DNA of 10,338 bases from an uncultured Alphaproteobacteria bacterium. GTDB lineage: Bacteria > Pseudomonadota > Alphaproteobacteria > Micropepsales > Micropepsaceae. The notes below the pieces were generated by a model. It saw only the letters and a program-made list of their open reading frames with translations, was not told the DNA's origin and made no database searches. The stretch covers positions 1 to 10,338 of the forward strand of contig CAIXUE010000071.1 of the NCBI GenBank assembly GCA_903922545.1, written 5' to 3'. This document shows, piece by piece, positions 6,304 to 10,338 of the stretch. How positions within the stretch are numbered: position 1 is the stretch's first letter; every line of letters starts with the position of its first letter. A program made the translations under genes and the position numbers.

Positions 6304-6310
6304 AGGGGAG
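6304..6310 (+). promoter_or_regulatory. Strong ribosome binding site fixing the propeller gene start
   Basis: AGGGGAG lies seven bases before ATG 6318. It is the best Shine-Dalgarno in the window and rules out the in-frame TTG at 6216, which would put 34 residues ahead of the signal peptide. Confidence 0.85.
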
Positions 6311-6317
6311 ACATTTC

Positions 6318-7439
6318 ATGAGACGCATTGCTTCACGCGCCATGCTGGGCGCGCTGCTGGCCGCCGGCAGCCTGTTTACGGGCGCACAGGCCCAGATTTC
6401 CACCAAGGCGCAGCAGGCCGAAACCGACGCCATCGACGCCAAAACACCCAAGCTGAAATACAAGGAAGAAGTGCTCCAGCTCACCGTGCCCGGACAGACC
6501 ATGGGCGAGGCCGTGGGCGTGGATGTGGATTCCAAGAACAATATCTATGTCTATTCCCGCACCAATCCGCAGGGCACGGCGCGCGGCGGCATCGCCGCCA
6601 TGCTGTGGGAATTTTCCCCAAGCGGAAAGTTCATGCGCGAGATCGGCCCCAACAACTATGCCAAATCCTTTGCCCATTCGGTGCGTCTCGACCGCAGCGA
6701 CAATATCTGGCAGGTCGATGAAGGCTCGGGGATGATCGTCAAATACAATCAGGCCGGCTTTCCGGTCGAACAATTCGGCCGCACGCCCGAATCCATCGAC
6801 TATCTGGAACAGATGCTGGAAAAGCGGGGGCGCGGCTATGAAGGCGACGCCCGCAACGAAGGCAAGCCGAAGGACATGGTGAAGTGGCTGCATCCCGATG
6901 GCGGCATTGGCACCTTCAACCGGCCGACCGATGTGAACTGGGACAGCCACGGCAACATCTTCGTCACCGATGGCTATGGCAATTCGCGCCTGGTGAAGAT
7001 TGCGCCCGGCGGCCATTGGCTGGGCACCGTCGGTACCTGGGGCACCGGTCCCGACCAGTTCAACATCATTCACAGCGTGACGGTGGACGCGCACGACAAT
7101 GTCTATGCCGCCGATCGCAACAATCACCGCATCCAAGTCTATGACGACAATCTGAAGTTTGAAAAATCCATCACCGGCATGGGCGCGCCCTGGGGCCTTT
7201 GCATTCCCAAAGCCGATGCCAGCGGCAAGCAGTATATCTTCAGCTCCGACGGCACTTCGGGCAAGCTCTACAAGATCGATCTGGTCAGCGGAAAGGTCGT
7301 GGGCTGGGCGCAAACGAGCCTGGGGCGCGGCGAAGACGATGCTGGCCGCCTGATCCACGAGATCGGCTGCAAGGAACCCAATGTGGTCTATCTGGGTTCG
7401 GCCATCCTGTGGAATGTCACCAAGGTGACCATCCAGTAA
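6318..7439 (+). CDS. Secreted NHL beta-propeller, peptidyl-alpha-hydroxyglycine alpha-amidating lyase-like
   Basis: This 373-residue exported protein has a signal peptide at 1-25 (cut after AQA) and then NHL-type propeller blades. Clear repeats lie at about 63-106, 119-152, 203-240, 249-280 and 290-325. It resembles the lyase half (PAL) of animal peptide-amidating enzyme, which cleaves peptidyl-alpha-hydroxyglycine to amide and glyoxylate. Against remembered rat PAL, the three zinc histidines correspond to His120 (AHSVRLD), His252 (IHSVTVD) and His347 (IHEIG). The catalytic Tyr matches Tyr220 in DGYGNSR and an active-site Arg matches Arg267 in AADRNNHRI. Arg81 may be the other catalytic Arg. 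An insert at about 155-198 is charged. The strong SD sets the start, and a terminator ends the unit. No hydroxylating monooxygenase partner is in the window, so the true substrate is unknown. It could be a lactonase-like or binding propeller instead. Confidence 0.85.
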   Translation: MRRIASRAMLGALLAAGSLFTGAQAQISTKAQQAETDAIDAKTPKLKYKEEVLQLTVPGQTMGEAVGVDVDSKNNIYVYSRTNPQGTARGGIAAMLWEFSPSGKFMREIGPNNYAKSFAHSVRLDRSDNIWQVDEGSGMIVKYNQAGFPVEQFGRTPESIDYLEQMLEKRGRGYEGDARNEGKPKDMVKWLHPDGGIGTFNRPTDVNWDSHGNIFVTDGYGNSRLVKIAPGGHWLGTVGTWGTGPDQFNIIHSVTVDAHDNVYAADRNNHRIQVYDDNLKFEKSITGMGAPWGLCIPKADASGKQYIFSSDGTSGKLYKIDLVSGKVVGWAQTSLGRGEDDAGRLIHEIGCKEPNVVYLGSAILWNVTKVTIQ

Positions 7440-7462
7440 CCACAGCGTTCATCGAAACAGCG

Positions 7463-7497
7463 AAAGGCGGGCCCAAAAGGTCCGCCTTTTGTCTTTT
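7463..7497 (+). terminator. Intrinsic terminator after the propeller gene
   Basis: An 11-bp stem with one G-U pair (AAAGGCGGGCC 7463-7473, GGTCCGCCTTT 7479-7489) closes a CAAAA loop. It is followed by a T-rich tail (TGTCTTTT). It lies 23 bp after the propeller stop and only 29 bp before the rlpA start codon. Confidence 0.88.
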
Positions 7498-7526
7498 GGG
7501 GGCCGCTGTTTTACTTTTGCATTTCC

Positions 7527-8495
7527 ATGATTCGGAACGCGCTTTCCACGCATTGCACCAGGGGACTTGCCGCCACCATGCTGCTGTCTCTGGCGGCTTG
7601 CGGTACGTTTCGCGCGCCCGCGCCGCCGCCGCGCATTGTGCCGGAAGACCATGCTGTTCAGGTGCCGCCCAATGCCGGCGTCTATAAGGTCGGCGATCCG
7701 TATGAGATCGGCAATGTCTGGTACTATCCCCATGAGCAGCCCGATTATGATGAAACCGGCATCGCCTCGTGGTACGGGCCGGATTTCTACGGCAAATACA
7801 CCGCCAACGGCGAATTGTATGACGGCAACCAGCTCACCGCCGCCCATCGCACCTTGCCGTTGCCGGTCAATGTGCGGGTGACCAATCTGGACAATGGCAA
7901 ATCCATCATTGTGCGGGTGAATGACCGCGGCCCTTACGCCCGTGGCCGCATCATCGATCTGTCGCGCCGGGCCGCCGAGTTGCTGGATGTGGTCAAGTCC
8001 GGCACGGCGCGGGTGCGGGTTACCTATATCGGCCGCGCCGACATCAATGGCGCGCCACCGCCGGATGAAACACCGCCCGAAATCGCCAATGCGCTGCCGG
8101 CCGTGCCGGTACCGCCGGTGGATCAATCCGGCCTCAACATTGTGCCCGGTGTTCCGGTGGCGCCGCCGATTATGGTGGTGCCGCTGCCCGCGCCAGTTCC
8201 GTTGCCTGTGCCCCAGCTTGCCTCCAACGAACCCACGGGCAAGGTGGATAAAGTTCCCGTGCCGCCTACAACGCACCTTTATGTCCAGGTCGGCGCTTTC
8301 AGCAAATTGGAGAATGCCCAGCGGCTGGCGAAAAGCCTGGGCGGCGACTTGCGTATCTCAACCCTTCAACGCGGCGGCCAGACGCTTTATAGAGTGCGAA
8401 CCGGCCCGCTCAATTCGGTTCAGGACGCCGATGCCGCTCTGGCGCGGATCAGCGGCACGGGCAGCGGCGACGCACAAATCGTAGTCGATCAATAA
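7527..8495 (+). CDS. rlpA: RlpA septal-ring lytic transglycosylase lipoprotein with SPOR domain
   Basis: RlpA is an outer-membrane lipoprotein that cleaves peptide-free (denuded) septal peptidoglycan glycans during daughter-cell separation. The 322 residues contain a lipoprotein signal with lipobox SLAAC (lipidated Cys25) and a short Pro-rich stretch. A double-psi beta-barrel domain follows at about 78-167, with TGIASWYGPDFYGKYTANGE and VNDRGPYARGRIIDLS. Glu96, His107 and Asp133 have the spacing of the catalytic residues of Pseudomonas RlpA, so it is probably active. A Pro/Val-rich linker (about 175-250) leads to a C-terminal SPOR domain (about 251-322, LYVQVGAFSKLENAQRLAKSL), which targets denuded septal glycans. 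ATG 7527 gives a complete lipoprotein signal but has no Shine-Dalgarno. It begins the operon with the carboxypeptidase 28 bp downstream. Confidence 0.95.
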   Translation: MIRNALSTHCTRGLAATMLLSLAACGTFRAPAPPPRIVPEDHAVQVPPNAGVYKVGDPYEIGNVWYYPHEQPDYDETGIASWYGPDFYGKYTANGELYDGNQLTAAHRTLPLPVNVRVTNLDNGKSIIVRVNDRGPYARGRIIDLSRRAAELLDVVKSGTARVRVTYIGRADINGAPPPDETPPEIANALPAVPVPPVDQSGLNIVPGVPVAPPIMVVPLPAPVPLPVPQLASNEPTGKVDKVPVPPTTHLYVQVGAFSKLENAQRLAKSLGGDLRISTLQRGGQTLYRVRTGPLNSVQDADAALARISGTGSGDAQIVVDQ

Positions 8496-8514
8496 GAATC
8501 TGTTGGAAAAGCAC

Positions 8515-8518
8515 GGAG
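8515..8518 (+). promoter_or_regulatory. Ribosome binding site deciding the carboxypeptidase start
   Basis: GGAG lies five bases before ATG 8524. It favours this start over the in-frame TTG at 8503, which would put seven extra residues in front of the signal peptide. Confidence 0.75.
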
Positions 8519-8523
8519 CCTCA

Positions 8524-9663
8524 ATGCGGCGAATTTTTATCATCCTTCTGTCCAGTCTCATCCTTTCCACGCCGGCTTTCGCCGCCATGGACACCAGCGC
8601 CGAGCATGCGCTGCTGATGGACGCCGCCACCGGCCAGGTGCTGTGGCAGAAGGAAGGCCTGACGCCGATGCCGCCGGCCTCGATGTCCAAGCTGATGACA
8701 CTGGAGCTTTTGTTTCAGCGGCTGGCGGACGGGCGGATGAAACTCACCGAAACCCTGCCGGTGTCCGAACGCGCCTGGCGCACCCAGGGCTCCAAGATGT
8801 TTGTCGAGCTGGGCACCAGCATCCCCGTCGAAGACCTGATCCGCGGCATCATCACCCAGTCGGGCAATGACGCCTGTGTGGTGGTGGCCGAAAGCATCGG
8901 CGGCACCGTCGAAGGCTTTGTGAAGATGATGAATGACCGGGCCAAACAGCTCGGCCTTGCACAATCCACTTTCGTCAATCCTGACGGTTTGCCGGACCCG
9001 CCCGGTCAGGAAATGAGCGCGCTGGATCTGGCCAAGCTTTCGCGTCATCTGATCAACGACTACCCGCAATATTATCACTATTTCAGCGAGAAGAGTTTTA
9101 CCTGGCACGGCATCACCCAGCCCAATCGCGATCTGGTGATCTCCAGCCTGCCGGGCGCCGATGGCCTGAAGACCGGGCACATCGATGAATCCGGCTATGG
9201 CATCACCATCTCGGTGAAGCGCGACAATCAGCGTTTCATCCTGGTGCTCAACGGCCTTCGGTATCCGCAATATCACAACGACTATTTCCCCAACATCAAG
9301 CGCTCGGAAGAAGCCGGCCGGGTGATGGACATGGCGTTCCGGGAATTCCGCGCCTATCCGGTCTTCAAGGCGGGGCAGGTGGTCGGCCAGGCGCAGGTCC
9401 TCAAGGGCGCGGTGCCAAGTGTGGCGGTGGTGGTACAAAAACCGCTGGCCGTGACCATGCAGGTGGATTCCCATGACAAGATGCAGACGGTGGTCAAAAC
9501 CGATCCCGGCCTGACCGCACCCATCGCAGCGGGCCAGCGCGTCGGCACCGCCACCATCACTGCGCCGGATTTTCCCGGGTTTACGGTTCCTGTCTATGCC
9601 GCTGAGCAGGTCAATGGCGCCAGCATCGTCCAGCGTGTCATGGGCCTTTTCTCCAAGAAATAG
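8524..9663 (+). CDS. dacA: D-alanyl-D-alanine carboxypeptidase (PBP5/6 type)
   Basis: This low-molecular-weight penicillin-binding protein removes the terminal D-Ala from peptidoglycan pentapeptides in the periplasm and so limits cross-linking. The 379 residues include a signal peptide (1-20, cut after AFA) and the three serine-hydrolase motifs: SMSK with nucleophile Ser53 and Lys56, SGN at 113-115, and KTG at 216-218. The PBP5-type beta-rich C-terminal domain follows from about 285. The last ~14 residues (ASIVQRVMGLFSKK) form an amphipathic helix likely to anchor the enzyme to the inner membrane face. Length is normal for the family. It sits between rlpA (28 bp upstream) and tmk (14 bp downstream) on one strand, which fits co-transcription and a shared role in wall remodelling. 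The paralogue name (dacA, dacC or dacD) cannot be settled from sequence. Confidence 0.95.
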   Translation: MRRIFIILLSSLILSTPAFAAMDTSAEHALLMDAATGQVLWQKEGLTPMPPASMSKLMTLELLFQRLADGRMKLTETLPVSERAWRTQGSKMFVELGTSIPVEDLIRGIITQSGNDACVVVAESIGGTVEGFVKMMNDRAKQLGLAQSTFVNPDGLPDPPGQEMSALDLAKLSRHLINDYPQYYHYFSEKSFTWHGITQPNRDLVISSLPGADGLKTGHIDESGYGITISVKRDNQRFILVLNGLRYPQYHNDYFPNIKRSEEAGRVMDMAFREFRAYPVFKAGQVVGQAQVLKGAVPSVAVVVQKPLAVTMQVDSHDKMQTVVKTDPGLTAPIAAGQRVGTATITAPDFPGFTVPVYAAEQVNGASIVQRVMGLFSKK

Positions 9664-9677
9664 CGGGTCGGCAAGAA

Positions 9678-10304
9678 ATGACGGGGAAATTCATCACCCT
9701 GGAAGGCGGCGAGGGGGCGGGCAAATCCACCCAGGTAAAACGCCTGGCCGCCGCGCTGGAAAAAAAAGGCATCGCCACGTTGCTCACCCGCGAACCGGGC
9801 GGCTCACCGGGCGCCGAAGAAATTCGCGGGCTTCTGGTCAATGGTGCGCCCGGCCGCTGGGATGCTTTGACCGAAACGCTGCTGGTCTATGCCGCCCGCG
9901 CCGATCACGTGAAGCGCACCATCGGGCCGGCCCTGCTGGCCGGCAAATGGGTGATCTGCGATCGGTTCACGGATTCCACTTATGCCTATCAGGGCGCGGG
10001 CAGGGGACTGGCGCGTGAAACCATCCGGCGGATCGATGCAGTGGTGCTGGATGATTTTCGCCCGGACCTGACGCTGATGCTGGACCTGGAGGTGGAGACG
10101 GGCCTTGGCCGCGCCACCGCGCGGGGCGCGGCGGAATCCCGCTTTGAGAATTTCGACCGCGATTTTCATGCCCGGCTGCGCCAGGCTTTCCTGGATATCG
10201 CCCGGCGCGATCCCGCACGCTGCCATGTGATTGACGCGAGCCAGGATCAGGATGCGGTGGAAGCGGCGATTTGGGCCGCCATCAGCCGGAAATTTGCTCT
10301 ATAA
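9678..10304 (+). CDS. tmk: Thymidylate kinase
   Basis: Tmk phosphorylates dTMP to dTDP with ATP in the cytoplasm, an essential step towards dTTP for DNA replication. The 208 residues show the P-loop GGEGAGKST (10-18), REPGG (38-42), the DRF motif with DSTYAYQG (95-106), and a LID segment RATARGAAESRFE (about 145-157). The P-loop lacks Arg and the LID carries Arg residues, which is the E. coli-like type II arrangement. Length is typical. ATG 9678 places the P-loop at the usual distance from the N-terminus. The Shine-Dalgarno is weak (GCAAGAA). The gene lies 14 bp after the carboxypeptidase and 6 bp before the next start codon, as expected inside an operon. Confidence 0.97.
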   Translation: MTGKFITLEGGEGAGKSTQVKRLAAALEKKGIATLLTREPGGSPGAEEIRGLLVNGAPGRWDALTETLLVYAARADHVKRTIGPALLAGKWVICDRFTDSTYAYQGAGRGLARETIRRIDAVVLDDFRPDLTLMLDLEVETGLGRATARGAAESRFENFDRDFHARLRQAFLDIARRDPARCHVIDASQDQDAVEAAIWAAISRKFAL

Positions 10305-10310
10305 AACCGC

Positions 10311-10338
10311 ATGGCCAAGCGCAAAAGCGAACCCGTAG
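10311..10338 (+). CDS. holB: Start of next gene, probably DNA polymerase III delta' subunit (3' truncated by window)
   Basis: Only nine codons are visible, beginning MAKRKSEPV from ATG 10311, six bases after the tmk stop. The residues alone do not identify the product. The holB call rests on the frequent alphaproteobacterial order tmk-holB. HolB is the delta' subunit of the clamp loader. The tight spacing supports co-transcription with tmk. A different product is possible. Confidence 0.5.

Noticed and set aside
6216..6317. N-terminal extension of the propeller gene from TTG 6216
   Set aside because: A strong AGGGGAG and a clean signal peptide at ATG 6318 fix the start. The extension would displace the signal peptide.
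5827..6321. 164-codon plus-strand open frame opposite the YkgJ-family gene
   Set aside because: The minus-strand gene has nine clustered cysteines in a known pattern. The plus frame has no motif and runs through the intergenic palindrome.
6333..8276. Two long minus-strand open frames (6333-7358 and 7449-8276) opposite the propeller gene and rlpA
   Set aside because: Both genes on the plus strand are firmly identified. The antisense frames have low-complexity His/Arg/Ile/Gly content, and the second runs through the terminator hairpin.
8521..9474. 317-codon minus-strand open frame opposite the D-Ala-D-Ala carboxypeptidase
   Set aside because: It is a shadow frame. The sense strand has SxxK, SxN and KTG motifs in order.
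1..10338. CRISPR array, insertion sequence, toxin-antitoxin, defence or prophage genes
   Set aside because: I saw no regularly spaced repeats, transposase or integrase motifs, or small paired toxin-antitoxin frames on either strand. No stretch over 300 bases lacks a gene.

Overview
This is a GC-rich chromosomal window of about 10.3 kb. Protein families and gene order point to an alphaproteobacterium. The main evidence is the block rlpA, D-Ala-D-Ala carboxypeptidase, tmk and a probable holB, together with a Caulobacter-like IlvD of 571 residues. I cannot place it at genus level from the sequence alone. No transposase, integrase, phage gene, CRISPR array or base-composition break is visible, so this looks like core chromosome rather than an accessory island.

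Left part (1-4530). The window opens inside the last ~125 codons of valS. Next comes an Old Yellow Enzyme family ene-reductase, then a small secreted glycine-zipper protein closed by a strong intrinsic terminator (1915-1946). The branched-chain amino-acid dehydratase gene ilvD follows. A family 2 glycosyltransferase starts with GTG only 5 bp after the ilvD stop.

Middle part (4531-7500). A secreted CE4 (NodB-type) polysaccharide deacetylase precedes tRNA-Ser(UGA). A YkgJ-family cysteine-cluster protein on the minus strand ends one base from the tRNA 3' end. It is divergent from a secreted beta-propeller protein that keeps the residues expected of a peptidyl-alpha-hydroxyglycine alpha-amidating lyase. 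The divergent gap of 179 bp holds a perfect 7-6-7 inverted repeat. The propeller gene ends at a second clear terminator (7463-7497).

Right part (7527-end). rlpA (septal peptidoglycan lytic transglycosylase with SPOR domain), a penicillin-binding D-Ala-D-Ala carboxypeptidase, tmk (thymidylate kinase) and the first nine codons of a probable holB lie on one strand with gaps of 28, 14 and 6 bp. They read as one operon linking cell-wall remodelling at division with DNA replication.

I found no convincing undescribed system. The points most worth a second look are the lyase-like propeller with its catalytic residues intact, the palindrome in the divergent promoter region, several genes without a Shine-Dalgarno sequence that may be leaderless, and an Arg-to-His change at the flavin site of the ene-reductase. 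Most of the window is ordinary.
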